From positions 1-40,006 of the forward strand of contig JAGOVA010000024.1 of NCBI GenBank assembly GCA_018061005.1: DNA of 40,006 bases, in the 5' to 3' direction. The notes under the pieces were generated by a model, which saw nothing but the letters and a program-made list of their open reading frames with translations, searched no databases and was not told where the DNA came from. This stretch comes from Sterolibacterium sp. Lineage in GTDB: Bacteria; Pseudomonadota; Gammaproteobacteria; Burkholderiales; Rhodocyclaceae. Both the position numbers and the translations under genes were made by a program. Within the stretch, counting starts at the first letter, position 1; each line of letters opens with the position of its first letter. This document shows, piece after piece, positions 1-8,967 of this stretch.

Positions 1-42
1 GCGGAGGGTGGGGCATGCTCATTCTTCCGCGCCGCATGGTTT

Positions 43-68
43 GCTCACAGGATGGTGAGCGGTTTTTT
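43..68 (+). terminator. Rho-independent terminator upstream of phbB
   Basis: A 6-bp perfect stem (GCTCAC at 43-48, GTGAGC at 55-60) with loop AGGATG is followed by GG and six T. It probably ends a gene lying left of the window, and it separates that gene from phbB. Bases 1-42 are too short to assign to a gene. Confidence 0.6.
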
Positions 69-107
69 GATTTTTAGATTGATAGTCGTCAAGAAGGAAG
101 GTTCAAA

Positions 108-848
108 ATGGCAGCAAAAATTGCATTGGTGACGGGTGGCATGGGCGGCCTGGGGACGGCGATGTGCAGGGCGCTGGCGCAGGACGGTATGACCGTGGTT
201 GCTAATTGTCTGCCGGGGTTTCCGCCCAGGGATGAGTGGCTGGCCAAGATGCGTGCCGAAGGCTACAACGTACATGCCGCCGAGGGCGATGTGTCCGATT
301 TCGATTCCTGTACGGCGATGGTCAAGAAGATCGAGGCAGAGCTGGGTCCGATCGATGTGCTGGTGAATAACGCGGGCATCACCCGCGATACCGTGCTCCG
401 CAAGATGGAAAAAGCGCAGTGGGATGCGGTGATGAACACCAATCTCGACAGCCTGTTCAACGTCACCCGCCAGGTGATTGAAGGCATGTCGGCGCGCGGC
501 TGGGGTCGCATCATCAATATGGCTTCGGTGAATGGGGTCAAGGGGCAGCTCGGCCAGGCCAACTATTCGGCGGCCAAGGCAGGCGTGCTGGGCTTCACCA
601 AGGCGATTGCCCAGGAAGTCATCAAGAAGGGCGTGACGGTGAATGCCATTGCACCGGGCTATATCGCGACGGAAATGGTCATGGCGATCAAGCAGGAAGT
701 GCGCGATCAGATCGTTGCAACGATCCCGATGGGGCGCTTTGGGCAGCCGGAAGAAATTGGTCATCTGGTGAGCTTTCTGGCCTCCGATAAGGCGGCTTAC
801 ATGACCGGCGCTACTTTCAATATCAACGGCGGCCTGCACATGTGCTGA
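108..848 (+). CDS. phbB: Acetoacetyl-CoA reductase (SDR family)
   Basis: This 246-residue short-chain dehydrogenase is expected to reduce acetoacetyl-CoA to (R)-3-hydroxybutyryl-CoA with NADPH, the second step of polyhydroxybutyrate synthesis in the cytoplasm. The N-terminal TGGMGGLG dinucleotide loop (residues 9-16) and NNAG (87-90) are present. The catalytic Ser140, Tyr153 and Lys157 fall in the usual SDR spacing. Length and the C-terminal end match PhaB/PhbB enzymes. The ATG at 108 is preceded by a purine-rich AAGAAGGAAG ribosome site at 91-100. phaR follows 59 bp downstream, which supports PHA metabolism over the related fatty-acid enzyme FabG. Confidence 0.9.
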   Translation: MAAKIALVTGGMGGLGTAMCRALAQDGMTVVANCLPGFPPRDEWLAKMRAEGYNVHAAEGDVSDFDSCTAMVKKIEAELGPIDVLVNNAGITRDTVLRKMEKAQWDAVMNTNLDSLFNVTRQVIEGMSARGWGRIINMASVNGVKGQLGQANYSAAKAGVLGFTKAIAQEVIKKGVTVNAIAPGYIATEMVMAIKQEVRDQIVATIPMGRFGQPEEIGHLVSFLASDKAAYMTGATFNINGGLHMC

Positions 849-907
849 GCGTTGTTGCCCCGGATGGCCTGCGTGGGTCACCCGGGGTTATTCCCGGAAT
901 TGTTTTT

Positions 908-1510
908 ATGGCTGAATCTGCATCCGAACCCTCGGCCACCCGGCTGATCAAGAAATACCCGAACCGGCGTCTCTACGATACGCAGGGCAGTGGCTACATC
1001 ACGCTGGCCGATGTGAAACGGATGGTGCTGGATCACGAGAATTTCAAAATCCTGGATGCCAAGAGTAGTGAGGATTTGACGCGCAGCGTGCTGCTGCAGA
1101 TTATTCTCGAAGAAGAAACAGGGGGTGCCCCCATGTTCTCCAGTGATCTGCTGGCGCAGATGATCCGTTTTTATGGCAATGCCATGCAGGGCGTGATGGG
1201 GCGTTATCTGGAAGGCAATTTGCGCTCGTTTACCGAAATGCAGTCGCGCTTCAAGGAGCAGTCACGCACCTTGTACGGTGAAAATTCACCGGCGAGCCAG
1301 GATATGTGGGCGCAGTTCCTCAATTTTCAGGGGCCGGCCATGCAGAACATGATGAGCACCTACATGGATCAGAGCCAGAAAATGTTCCAGCAGATGCAGG
1401 AGCAGATGCAGGGGCAAACGCGCAATATGTTTTCTGGTTTTCAGTTTCCCAATTTCACCGCCACACCGGGAGAGGATGAACGGGGCGGTGGAAACAAAAA
1501 ACCCAAATAA
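908..1510 (+). CDS. phaR: Polyhydroxyalkanoate synthesis repressor PhaR
   Basis: The protein (200 residues from ATG 908) carries the PHB accumulation regulatory N-terminal domain near residues 10-75, with the hallmark IKKYPNRRLYDT segment. A Met- and Gln-rich C-terminal half follows, as in PhaR proteins. PhaR binds DNA and PHA granules and represses phasin and PHA genes until polymer is present. The frame is open back to 842, but the DNA-binding domain begins just after residue 10 of the 908 start, so the shorter start is preferred. It lies directly behind phbB. The Gln/Met-rich tail (QQMQEQMQ) is typical of granule-associated regulators. Confidence 0.9.
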   Translation: MAESASEPSATRLIKKYPNRRLYDTQGSGYITLADVKRMVLDHENFKILDAKSSEDLTRSVLLQIILEEETGGAPMFSSDLLAQMIRFYGNAMQGVMGRYLEGNLRSFTEMQSRFKEQSRTLYGENSPASQDMWAQFLNFQGPAMQNMMSTYMDQSQKMFQQMQEQMQGQTRNMFSGFQFPNFTATPGEDERGGGNKKPK

Positions 1511-1622
1511 TCCCAATAGCCAGAATAACCGTGCTGCACTGTGGCCACCGGCGGTGTGGCGCGGCGAGGTCTCGGTTTCATTCCACGGCTCATCCCCATG
1601 TTGTTTCGGAGTTGCATAACGC

Positions 1623-2954
1623 ATGTCACGCAAGAAAAAAGAACCGACCGTCGGCTTCGTGTCGCTGGGTTGTCCCAAGGCGTCTGCCGATGCTGAACTG
1701 ATCCTGACCCGGTTGCGGGCCGAGGGATATCAGATTTCCGGCTCTTACGATGGTGCGGATCTGGTGGTTGTGAACACCTGCGGCTTCATCGACGAGGCCG
1801 TGGAGGAGTCGCTGGATGCCATCGGCGAGGCGCTGGCCGAGAATGGCAAGGTCATCGTGACGGGGTGTCTCGGTGCCAAGGAAGAGGTCGTGCGTGCCGC
1901 ACATCCCCAGGTACTGGCGGTCACCGGCCCCCATGCCTTGCAAGAAGTCATGAATGCCGTGCATGCCCAGTTGCCGCCGCTGCATGAGCCTTTCATCGAT
2001 CTGCTGCCGCCACAGGGCATACGCCTGACGCCGCCGCATTATGCCTATCTCAAGATTTCCGAAGGCTGCAATCATCATTGCAGCTTTTGCATCATTCCGA
2101 GCCTGCGCGGCGATCTGGTGAGCCGGCCGATTGCGGATGTCATGCTTGAGGCCGAAAAACTGGCGCAGGCCGGGGTCAAGGAGTTGCTGGTGATTTCACA
2201 AGACACCAGTGCTTACGGCGTGGATGTCAAGTATCGTACTGGTTTCGTCAATGGCCGCCCGATCAAGACGCGTTTGCAAGAACTGTGTCAGGCATTGGGC
2301 GAACTGGGGATCTGGATCCGTTTGCATTACGTCTATCCGTATCCGAGTGTCGATCACCTGATTCCGCTGATGGCCGAAGGCAAAATTCTGCCCTATCTGG
2401 ATGTGCCTTTTCAGCATGCCAGCCCGCGTATTCTGAAGCTCATGAAACGCCCGGCCAGCAGTGAGAATAACCTTGAGCGGATCAAGGCCTGGCGTGCGAT
2501 CTGCCCGGATATCACGCTGCGTAGCACGTTTATTACCGGCTTTCCCGGCGAAACTGAGGCTGAGTTCGAGGAATTGTTGTCTTTCCTCGAAGAAGCCCAG
2601 CTCGACCGGGTGGGTGCGTTTGCCTATTCACCGGTGGATGGCGCCGCTGCGAATGACCTGCCTGGTGCCTTGCCTGATGAAGTGCGTGAAGAGCGACGTT
2701 TGCAGTTGATGGAGTTTCAGGAGGATATCAGTACGCGTCGTCTTGAAGCCAGGCTGGGGCGGGTCGTGCAGGCGCTGGTCGATGAAATTGATGAGGATGG
2801 TGCCATTGCCCGCACCCAGGGCGATGCGCCGGAAATCGACGGGCTGGTGTATGTGACCGATGGCCATGATCTCCAGGTTGGCGAGTATGCCCAGGTTGAA
2901 TTGATGGATTGTGATGTGCATGATCTTTACGCCCGGGTGGCGGTCAACGGATGA
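1623..2954 (+). CDS. rimO: Ribosomal protein S12 methylthiotransferase RimO
   Basis: This radical-SAM enzyme adds a methylthio group to the conserved aspartate of ribosomal protein S12. The 443 residues show the MTTase N-terminal domain with three cluster cysteines (C17 in SLGCPK, C53 in NTCGF, C82 in TGCLG). The radical-SAM motif CNHHCSFC follows at 149-156, and a C-terminal TRAM domain lies in about the last 65 residues. The SLGCPK start distinguishes RimO from the tRNA enzyme MiaB. The stop overlaps the start of the next gene by 4 bp (ATGA), so the two are likely translated together even though no functional link is known. Confidence 0.95.
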   Translation: MSRKKKEPTVGFVSLGCPKASADAELILTRLRAEGYQISGSYDGADLVVVNTCGFIDEAVEESLDAIGEALAENGKVIVTGCLGAKEEVVRAAHPQVLAVTGPHALQEVMNAVHAQLPPLHEPFIDLLPPQGIRLTPPHYAYLKISEGCNHHCSFCIIPSLRGDLVSRPIADVMLEAEKLAQAGVKELLVISQDTSAYGVDVKYRTGFVNGRPIKTRLQELCQALGELGIWIRLHYVYPYPSVDHLIPLMAEGKILPYLDVPFQHASPRILKLMKRPASSENNLERIKAWRAICPDITLRSTFITGFPGETEAEFEELLSFLEEAQLDRVGAFAYSPVDGAAANDLPGALPDEVREERRLQLMEFQEDISTRRLEARLGRVVQALVDEIDEDGAIARTQGDAPEIDGLVYVTDGHDLQVGEYAQVELMDCDVHDLYARVAVNG

Positions 2955-4390
2955 CCCCCGCCGAGGCGACGACTCTGATCAAGGCGTTGCGGACGATCGT
3001 TGGCGAGGCTCAGGTGCTCGCAGATGCCAGCGAAATGTCAGCCTATTTGTTGGACTGGCGTGGCCGTTATCAGGGCGCTGCGCTCTGCGTGGTGCGTCCT
3101 GCGACAACGGATGAGGTCGCCCGTGTCGTGGCCGCTTGTGCGACGGCCGACGTTGCCATCGTGCCACAGGGGGGGAATACCGGGCTGGTGGGTGGCGGCG
3201 TTCCTTGCAACAGCACGCACGACGTACCGGCGCAGGTCGTGGTGAGCCTGACGCGCATGAACCGGATCCGCGACATCGATCTGGACAACAATACCCTGAC
3301 GGTTGACGCTGGCTGCATCCTTCGTGTGGTGCAAGAAGCTGCCCAGGCGGCTGGGCGGTTATTCCCGCTCGCGCTGGCTTCGGAAGGTTCGGCTACCATA
3401 GGCGGGAATTTGTCGACCAATGCCGGCGGCGTGCAGGTGCTGCGTTACGGCAATATGCGCGATCTGACGCTGGGACTGGAAGTGGTGCTGGCGGACGGGC
3501 GAGTCTGGAACGGTTTGCGCGGTTTGCGTAAGGACAACACGGGTTACGATCTCAAGCAGTTGTTCATCGGTGCCGAAGGAACGCTGGGGCTCATTACTGC
3601 GGCGGTGCTTAAGCTCTATCCGCAGCCGCACCTGCGCGTCACGGCCTGGCTGGCCGTGCCTGATCCACAAGTCGCCGTGACATTGCTGGGGCGATTGCGC
3701 GCCCGCTGTGGCGAACGGGTGAATGCTTTTGAAATCATCAATCGCGCGGCATTTGAACTGGTGCTTCGGCACATTCCTGACACCCGCGCGCCTTTGCAGG
3801 GGGCTCATGACTGGCAGATATTGCTTGAACTCACGGATACGCATGACCACGAAACAGGCGCGCTGCTGGAGGTGCTCACGGAATTCCTTGCCGCAGAAAC
3901 GCAGAACGGTCGTGTGCTGGACGCCGTGATTGCACAAAATGAGGCTCAGGCTCAGACACTCTGGCGATTGCGCGAAAGTATTTCGGAGGCGCAAAAAAGA
4001 GACGGGTTCAGCATCAAGCATGATGTGTCGCTACCGGTTTCGCGCATTGCCGAATTCATCGAACGGGCTGGTCAGCAGATGGAAATCGGCTATCCCGGTG
4101 TGCGAATGGTCTGTTTTGGCCACATCGGTGACGGTAATCTGCATTACAACCCTTCGCAGCCCAGTGTGCAGGAAAACGAGGCCTTCATGGCAGCAAGCGC
4201 GCAGGTCAATCGTATCGTGCATGATCTTGTCGATGCGCTGGGCGGTAGTCTCTCGGCGGAGCATGGATTAGGGCAGCTCAAGCGCGATGAAATCAGGCGT
4301 TACAAGAGCCCGCTGGAAATGGAGCTGATGCAAACCATCAAACACGCCCTCGATCCACAATGCCGCATGAATCCGGGTAAGCTGCTCTGA
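2951..4390 (+). CDS. FAD-binding 2-hydroxyacid dehydrogenase (GlcD/D-2-hydroxyglutarate dehydrogenase-like)
   Basis: The 479-residue protein has the VAO/PCMH-type FAD-binding fold in its N-terminal half, with the [11 protein letters not shown] pyrophosphate loop near residues 74-84 and a GNLSTNAGG motif near 151. A GlcD-type C-terminal domain follows, with the metal/substrate segment [11 protein letters not shown] and a terminal EHGLGQLK motif. Members oxidise D-2-hydroxy acids such as D-lactate, glycolate or D-2-hydroxyglutarate and pass electrons to quinone, cytochrome or an electron-transfer flavoprotein. The substrate cannot be fixed from sequence alone. It overlaps rimO by 4 bp. No GlcE or GlcF partner is adjacent, which favours a stand-alone enzyme. 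Confidence 0.85.
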   Translation: MTPAEATTLIKALRTIVGEAQVLADASEMSAYLLDWRGRYQGAALCVVRPATTDEVARVVAACATADVAIVPQGGNTGLVGGGVPCNSTHDVPAQVVVSLTRMNRIRDIDLDNNTLTVDAGCILRVVQEAAQAAGRLFPLALASEGSATIGGNLSTNAGGVQVLRYGNMRDLTLGLEVVLADGRVWNGLRGLRKDNTGYDLKQLFIGAEGTLGLITAAVLKLYPQPHLRVTAWLAVPDPQVAVTLLGRLRARCGERVNAFEIINRAAFELVLRHIPDTRAPLQGAHDWQILLELTDTHDHETGALLEVLTEFLAAETQNGRVLDAVIAQNEAQAQTLWRLRESISEAQKRDGFSIKHDVSLPVSRIAEFIERAGQQMEIGYPGVRMVCFGHIGDGNLHYNPSQPSVQENEAFMAASAQVNRIVHDLVDALGGSLSAEHGLGQLKRDEIRRYKSPLEMELMQTIKHALDPQCRMNPGKLL

Positions 4391-4455
4391 ATTTTGAAGA
4401 GGGATCGTCGATCGTGTGCATCGTGAGCAAGCGCATAAAAACATCCGTGTAACCC

Positions 4456-4483
4456 TTTACAAAATTCAGAATTGTTCTATAAT
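4456..4483 (+). promoter_or_regulatory. Sigma-70 promoter of tRNA-Ala
   Basis: TTTACA (4456-4461) and a consensus TATAAT (4478-4483) are separated by 16 bp, and the mature tRNA begins 15 bp after the -10 box. Confidence 0.65.
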
Positions 4484-4497
4484 TCTTCTTCTCTTGT

Positions 4498-4573
<76 letters not shown>

Positions 4574-4582
4574 AAATTCAAA

Positions 4583-4610
4583 CCCCAACCGTTTTCGGTT
4601 GGGGTTTTTT
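4583..4610 (+). terminator. Rho-independent terminator of tRNA-Ala
   Basis: A perfect 9-bp stem (CCCCAACCG / CGGTTGGGG) with a TTTT loop and a run of six T starts 10 bp after the tRNA 3' end. Confidence 0.9.
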
Positions 4611-4715
4611 ATTACCTATTCGCGCACAACTCCCGCGTGCTTGTGGTAGTGCGGTTCTGAAAACCGCGCCACATTGAGTGTAAATAGGTGTTAATTTGGA
4701 ATCGAGAGCTGCCAC

Positions 4716-4735
4716 TATTTCCCGATCGGGAAATA
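4716..4735. promoter_or_regulatory. HipB-type operator O1
   Basis: A perfect 20-bp palindrome with half-site TATTTCCCGA. The same TTCCCGA half-site recurs twice more before hipB. HipB antitoxins bind such inverted repeats in their own promoter. This is the most distal copy. Confidence 0.7.
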
Positions 4736-4766
4736 AAAGGCAAGTCATGTGCTGACCACACAAAGC

Positions 4767-4782
4767 ATTCCCGATCGGGAAA
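4767..4782. promoter_or_regulatory. HipB-type operator O2
   Basis: The second copy has a perfect 14-bp core TTCCCGATCGGGAA. Its centre is 49 bp from that of O1, and it lies just upstream of the presumed -35 box. Confidence 0.7.
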
Positions 4783-4788
4783 TATCGC

Positions 4789-4817
4789 TTGCACATCGTC
4801 CGGTTGTGACAGATAAT
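4789..4817 (+). promoter_or_regulatory. Putative hipBA promoter
   Basis: TTGCAC (4789-4794) and GATAAT (4812-4817) are spaced by 17 bp. The -10 box touches operator O3 and the -35 box lies just downstream of O2, the arrangement expected for autorepression by HipB. Confidence 0.6.
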
Positions 4818-4832
4818 TTCCCGAGCGGGAAA
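4817..4832. promoter_or_regulatory. HipB-type operator O3
   Basis: The third copy has half-sites TTTCCCG and CGGGAAA with a central AG instead of AT, so it is slightly imperfect. It begins on the last base of the -10 box, 50 bp centre-to-centre from O2 and 12 bp before the hipB start. Confidence 0.7.
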
Positions 4833-4843
4833 CTGAACAAGCC

Positions 4844-5104
4844 ATGACAGCCATTCGATCACCTCAACAACTCGGGCGTGCACTGCGTGCCGCACGCAAG
4901 CAGCTTGGGCTGACACAGCCTCAGTTGGCGCTGGCAGCAGGGGTGGGTGTGCGCTTTATCGTCGACCTTGAGGCTGGCAAGCCTACCTTGCGGCTGGAAA
5001 ACGTGCTGCGGGTCATCGATGCCTTGGGTGGAGAAATCCAGTTGAGCGGATTGCCAGCTGTTGCAACCGGTGATCAAAACGAGGGCTCCGACCATGGCGC
5101 ATGA
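4844..5104 (+). CDS. hipB: HipB antitoxin, XRE-family repressor
   Basis: An 86-residue helix-turn-helix protein of the HipB/Y4mF type. The XRE domain spans about residues 8-68, with a QLALAAGVGVRFIVDLE recognition region and a LENVLRVIDALGGEI end typical of HipB. It is expected to neutralise the HipA kinase and to repress its own promoter by binding the three palindromes at 4716-4832. The hipA start at 5094 lies inside its last codons (11-bp overlap), giving translational coupling. The reading frame is intact, in contrast to hipA. Confidence 0.85.
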   Translation: MTAIRSPQQLGRALRAARKQLGLTQPQLALAAGVGVRFIVDLEAGKPTLRLENVLRVIDALGGEIQLSGLPAVATGDQNEGSDHGA

Positions 5105-6354
5105 GCTGGAAGTCTGGCTCTTCGCCGATCGCGTCGGCACGCTGGCGTTGCTTGATGGCCGGTTGAATTTTTGCTACGCACCCGATTGGCTGTCACACAA
5201 AAACGCCGTTGCCTTGTCCGCCTCCCTGCCCTTGCAAGCGGAGCCGTTCGACGATCGCAAAACGCGTCCCTTCTTTGCGGGTCTTCTACCCGAAGGGCAG
5301 ATGCGCCGCCTGATTGCGCAGCAATTCCAGGTGTCGACCCAGAACGACTTTGCGCTGCTGGGCCACATCGGTGGCGAATGCGCCGGAGCCGTGACGTTCC
5401 TTGAGCCCGGGCAGGCTTTGCCTGTGCCGACCCGCAGCGATGACGTTCAATGGCTGAGCGACGAGGAAGTCGTGGCCATCCTGGATGAATTGCCGCGTCG
5501 CCCCATGTTGGCAGGCAAAGACGGCTTGCGGCTTTCCTTGGCGGGAGCCCAGGACAAACTGCCGGTGGTTTTCGACGGTGCGCGCATCGGGTTGCCTCGC
5601 AATGGAACGCCCAGTTCCCACATCCTGAAACCCGCCATCCACGCCGCCCCCGACAGCGTGATCAACGAAGGATTTTGCATGGCACTGGCTGAGGCCATGC
5701 AGCTCAAACCGGCACCGTCAAAAGTTCACCTTGTGTTGGATCGCTCGTTTCTGCTGGTTGAGCGCTACGACCGACATATTGATGCCCAAGGGCACCGGCA
5801 ACGCATTCATCAAGAGGATTTTGGTGCCTGAAATGAAATACCAAAATGAAGGGGGCCCCGATCTGGCTCAATGCTTTGATCTGGTCCGCCGTGCGACGCG
5901 CCCCAGTGCACCGCAAGTCCTGCGTCTGCTCGATTATGTGATCTTCAATGTGCTGATCGGTAATCATGATGCGCACGCCAAGAATTTCTCTCTGCTTTAC
6001 GCTGGCAAAGCCCCTGTTCTGGCACCGTTTTACGACACGCTGTCGACGGCGGTGTACCCAACCCTGACGCCGAAGATGGCGATGAAAATCGACAGCAAGT
6101 ACAAGTTCAGCGAAGTCCAGGCCCGACATTGGGAGCAGTTCGCCGAAGGCGTAGGCTTTACCAAGGCTCAGGCCAAACGGCGCATCCTGGAGTTGGCTAA
6201 GTCGCTGCCAGCCACCGCGCGCAAGCTCCAATCCGACGCTGGGCAAGGCTTTGCCGGAAATGCCGTGGTTGAGCAAATCAACATCTTGATTGAACAGCGC
6301 TGCGCCCTGACGATTCGGCGGCTCACAGCCCCCGCCGCTGAACCCTCTGCCTGA
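5094..6354 (+). pseudogene. hipA: HipA-type serine/threonine kinase toxin, frameshifted
   Basis: HipA kinases phosphorylate glutamyl-tRNA synthetase (E. coli) or other targets and induce dormancy. The first frame (5094-5831) encodes the N-terminal domain, the SLAGAQDKL nucleotide-binding segment and the conserved HQEDF, then reads GA-stop. The kinase half resumes one frame over at PEMKYQNEGGP (codon at 5827) and runs to 6354. It keeps the catalytic GNHDAHAKNFS loop and the PFYDTLS motif. In intact homologues about six or seven residues (like CQALG plus a short linker) join HQEDF to PEMKY. Here only 4 nt remain, consistent with a small deletion of about 14-17 nt that is not a multiple of three. 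A GTG at 5824, behind AGAGGA, could in principle restart translation, giving a split protein. A sequencing error is possible but would need to drop many bases. Confidence 0.75.
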
Positions 6355-6372
6355 GCCACCGAACGGACGCGG

Positions 6373-6399
6373 GTTCGATTCCGGATTCGGGAATTGAAC
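6373..6399. repeat. Imperfect inverted repeat with tRNA T-arm-like core
   Basis: GTTCGATTCC (6373-6382) and GGAATTGAAC (6390-6399) pair with one mismatch around a 7-nt spacer, 18 bp after the hipA stop. The GGTTCGATTCC core resembles a tRNA T-arm, but no tRNA cloverleaf can be drawn. It could be a transcription end signal for hipA or a decayed attachment site. Confidence 0.35.
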
Positions 6400-6481
6400 T
6401 GCCTTTGGAAGGCGGTGTTTGTCGCAGTATTGAAAGTAGAACGGACTGGATTTGCTGACAGGCTGGAAACAAAATGTAAAC

Positions 6482-6519
6482 AAAAAGGCCAACTACCGAT
6501 GTTTTGTAGTTGGCCTTTT
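6482..6519. terminator. Bidirectional Rho-independent terminator
   Basis: AAAAAGGCCAACTAC and GTAGTTGGCCTTTT form a 10-bp GC/AT stem with an A-run on one side and a T-run on the other. It would end hipBA transcription on the plus strand and tRNA-fMet transcription on the minus strand, whose 3' end lies 5 bp away. Confidence 0.85.
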
Positions 6520-6524
6520 ATATT

Positions 6525-6601
<77 letters not shown>

Positions 6602-6614
6602 TCAGAGAAAGGCG

Positions 6615-6643
6615 ATTATAGGAGGGTGCAGGTTCGCGGTCAA
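6615..6643 (-). promoter_or_regulatory. Sigma-70 promoter of tRNA-fMet
   Basis: Read on the minus strand, TTGACC (6638-6643) and TATAAT (6615-6620) are spaced by exactly 17 bp, and the tRNA starts 13 bp after the -10 box. Confidence 0.8.
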
Positions 6644-6720
6644 GGGGTTTGTGTAGAAAATGCTGTTTTCTTTGACTTGCAAAGAATCTGGCCTTGAAAG
6701 CGCGGGGTGGCTTGATGATC

Positions 6721-6729
6721 TGCTAGAAT
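6721..6729 (+). promoter_or_regulatory. Extended -10 promoter of 4.5S RNA
   Basis: TGCTAGAAT is an extended -10 element (TGnTAGAAT) 7 bp before the RNA 5' end. No good -35 box lies at the right distance. Confidence 0.5.
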
Positions 6730-6736
6730 CTGCGGC

Positions 6737-6832
6737 GGCGGGCCTCCCCGCATTGTGGGACGGTGAACCGGGTCAGGTCCGGAAGGAAGCAGCCACAGCC
6801 GTTAACCGCAAGTGCCGGGGGTAGGGCTCGCC
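6737..6832 (+). ncRNA. ffs: 4.5S signal recognition particle RNA
   Basis: The conserved SRP apical region GGTCAGGTCCGGAAGGAAGC (6771-6790) is present. The ends pair (GGCGGGCC at 6737-6744 with GGCTCGCC at 6825-6832), giving the roughly 96-nt hairpin of bacterial small SRP RNA. It binds Ffh for co-translational membrane targeting. A run of seven T follows at about 6836. dnaX starts 111 bp downstream. Confidence 0.93.
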
Positions 6833-6943
6833 AAATTTTTTTTGCTTCAGGCAAGTCTGCCTGGTTCAGGTTTGATGGTGGCGGTTTCCCCTGTATTCGC
6901 GCCACTTTTGCGACTCCTGTTGAATCCATAATCCATTATTCTC

Positions 6944-8605
6944 ATGAGTTATCAGGTTCTTGCGCGCAAATGGCGCCCAAAGTCCTTTGCTACCCTGGTG
7001 GGGCAGGAACATGTGGTGCGTGCTTTGACGCATGCGCTGGAGCAGCAGCGTCTGCATCATGCGTATCTGTTTACCGGCACGCGTGGTGTGGGCAAGACGA
7101 CCATTGCGCGCATCATGGCCAAGGCGCTTAATTGTGAAGCGGGTATTACGGCAACCCCTTGCGGGACGTGTTCGTCGTGTGTCGAGATCGATGGTGGGCG
7201 GTTTGTTGATCTGATCGAGGTGGATGCCGCGACCAATACCCGGGTCGATGAAATGCGCCAGCTGCTTGAAAATGCCACCTATGCGCCGACGCGTGGGCGT
7301 TTCAAGGTCTATGTGATTGATGAAGTTCATATGCTCTCCAATTCGGCTTTCAATGCGATGTTGAAAACATTGGAAGAGCCGCCTGAGCATATCAAGTTCA
7401 TTCTGGCGACCACCGATCCGCAGAAAATTCCAGTGACCGTGTTGTCACGTTGCCTGCAGTTCAATCTCAAGCAGATGCCCCAGTCGCACATCATTACGCA
7501 TCTCACGCGCATTCTGGGCGAGGAAAATGTCCATTTCGACGTAACGGCACTCAGGCATCTGGCCAAGGCGGCGGCAGGGAGTATGCGTGATGCGCTGAGC
7601 CTGCTTGATCAGGCCATTGCGCATGGAGCAGGGCGAGTTGAGGATGAGAACGTGCGAGAAATGCTCGGCACGGTCGGTGATGATTATCTCTATGGCATTC
7701 TTGATGCGCTGGCTGGTGGCGATGTGGCCGCGTTGATGAATGTGGTCGAGTCGATGGATGTACGCAGCTTGTCATTTGATGCTGCGTTGCAGGAGTTGGC
7801 GACCTTGTTCCACCGGATTGCGCTGGCGCAACTGGCACCACAGGCACTGGTTGATGAAGGTGAGCGGCAGCGTCTGGCAGCGTATGCTTCCAGTACTGCG
7901 GCATTTGACCGTGAATATTTGCAGTTGGCGTACCAGATTGCCATTCATGGGCGCGATGATCTTGCCCTGGCACCGGATGAACGTGCCGGTTTCAGCATGA
8001 CATTGCTGCGTCTGTTTGCTTTCCGTCCCGAGATGCCCCCAGCACTGGGGGTTGCTGCCCGCAATGAAACTGGGCAGGGCGGGGCGCAGGTGCTTCCGGT
8101 GCGTGCGGCACAGCCAGAAAATCAGTCGTTGCCCCCAGCCAAGGCCAGTCCGCGTGCGGATTTTGCGCCCGCGCAGCCCATCGCGCTCACGCCGCCGCTT
8201 CCTACAGCCTCCGTGGCAAAACCCGCGAATGATTGGCATACCATTTGCGAGGCGCTGCGGCTCGGCGGTATGACGCGCAGCCTGGCACAGCATTGTGAGT
8301 TGATGAGTGTCGATGATGATGTCGTCATTTTGCATCTGTCACCGACACACAAGTTCCTGCTGGTTAAGGCGCAGCAGGACAAACTGGAAGCAAGTCTGCA
8401 GGCGTATTACGGTCGGCCGATTCGATTGAGCATTGTTCTTACCGATACGTTGACCCGTGAGACACCGGTTGAACGAAACCGGCAGGCGCAGCGTGAGCGG
8501 CAGAATGAGGCCATTGCCGCCATTGAACAAGATGATTTTGTAAGAGACGTTGTGGAAATGTTCGACGCTTCCATTGATGAATCATCCATTAAATCCATTC
8601 ACTGA
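6944..8605 (+). CDS. dnaX: DNA polymerase III subunit gamma/tau
   Basis: The clamp-loader ATPase of the replicative polymerase. The 553-residue protein has Walker A GTRGVGKT (45-52), four zinc-ligand cysteines (64, 73, 76, 79), Walker B VIDEVH (124-129) and the sensor/arginine-finger SRC (168-170). A Pro/Ala-rich linker around 360-420 follows, then a C-terminal tau domain that binds the alpha subunit and helicase. It is shorter than the E. coli protein (643). I saw no A6G slippery heptamer, so the E. coli style of frameshift to make gamma is not evident. It is followed by ybaB after 20 bp and then recR, a widely conserved order. Confidence 0.96.
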   Translation: MSYQVLARKWRPKSFATLVGQEHVVRALTHALEQQRLHHAYLFTGTRGVGKTTIARIMAKALNCEAGITATPCGTCSSCVEIDGGRFVDLIEVDAATNTRVDEMRQLLENATYAPTRGRFKVYVIDEVHMLSNSAFNAMLKTLEEPPEHIKFILATTDPQKIPVTVLSRCLQFNLKQMPQSHIITHLTRILGEENVHFDVTALRHLAKAAAGSMRDALSLLDQAIAHGAGRVEDENVREMLGTVGDDYLYGILDALAGGDVAALMNVVESMDVRSLSFDAALQELATLFHRIALAQLAPQALVDEGERQRLAAYASSTAAFDREYLQLAYQIAIHGRDDLALAPDERAGFSMTLLRLFAFRPEMPPALGVAARNETGQGGAQVLPVRAAQPENQSLPPAKASPRADFAPAQPIALTPPLPTASVAKPANDWHTICEALRLGGMTRSLAQHCELMSVDDDVVILHLSPTHKFLLVKAQQDKLEASLQAYYGRPIRLSIVLTDTLTRETPVERNRQAQRERQNEAIAAIEQDDFVRDVVEMFDASIDESSIKSIH

Positions 8606-8625
8606 AGTTACCAGGAGAAAGCAGT

Positions 8626-8949
8626 ATGATGAAAGGCGGCATCGCAGGCCTGATGAAGCAGGCGCAGCAAATGCAGGAACGCATGACCAAGGCTCAGGAA
8701 GAGCTGGGGCTGGTTGAAGTTGAAGGGCAATCGGGGGCAGGTATGGTCAAGGTGACCATGACGTGCAAAAACGATGTGCGCCGTGTTCAGATTGATGCTT
8801 CTGTCATGGACGACAAGGAGATGCTCGAAGATCTGGTGGCTGCCGCCATGAATGATGCAGTGCGTAAGGCCGAGGCCACCATGCAGGAGAAAATGTCCGG
8901 GTTTACAGCAGGTCTGCAATTGCCGCCGGGCATGAAACTGCCATTCTGA
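8626..8949 (+). CDS. ybaB: YbaB/EbfC family nucleoid-associated protein
   Basis: This 107-residue protein matches the YbaB/EbfC family in length and pattern: an N-terminal helix rich in Gln, Met and Lys ([11 protein letters not shown]), a central [17 protein letters not shown] strand region, and a C-terminal amphipathic helix. Family members form dimers that bind DNA without strict sequence preference. It lies between dnaX and recR with 20-bp and 18-bp gaps, the conserved dnaX-ybaB-recR operon. The start at 8626 is preceded by AGGAGAAAG. Confidence 0.93.
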   Translation: MMKGGIAGLMKQAQQMQERMTKAQEELGLVEVEGQSGAGMVKVTMTCKNDVRRVQIDASVMDDKEMLEDLVAAAMNDAVRKAEATMQEKMSGFTAGLQLPPGMKLPF

Positions 8950-8967
8950 TGCCTGGACTCGCTGCCC

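Noticed and set aside
1-42. End of an upstream coding sequence at the left edge
   Set aside because: All three frames are short and none has a recognisable C-terminus, so nothing can be assigned.
6361-6400. Partial tRNA gene downstream of hipA
   Set aside because: Only the T-arm core matches; no acceptor, D or anticodon arms can be drawn.
6944-8605. Programmed frameshift in dnaX
   Set aside because: No A6G or similar slippery heptamer was found in the gene, so a gamma product by the E. coli mechanism is not supported.
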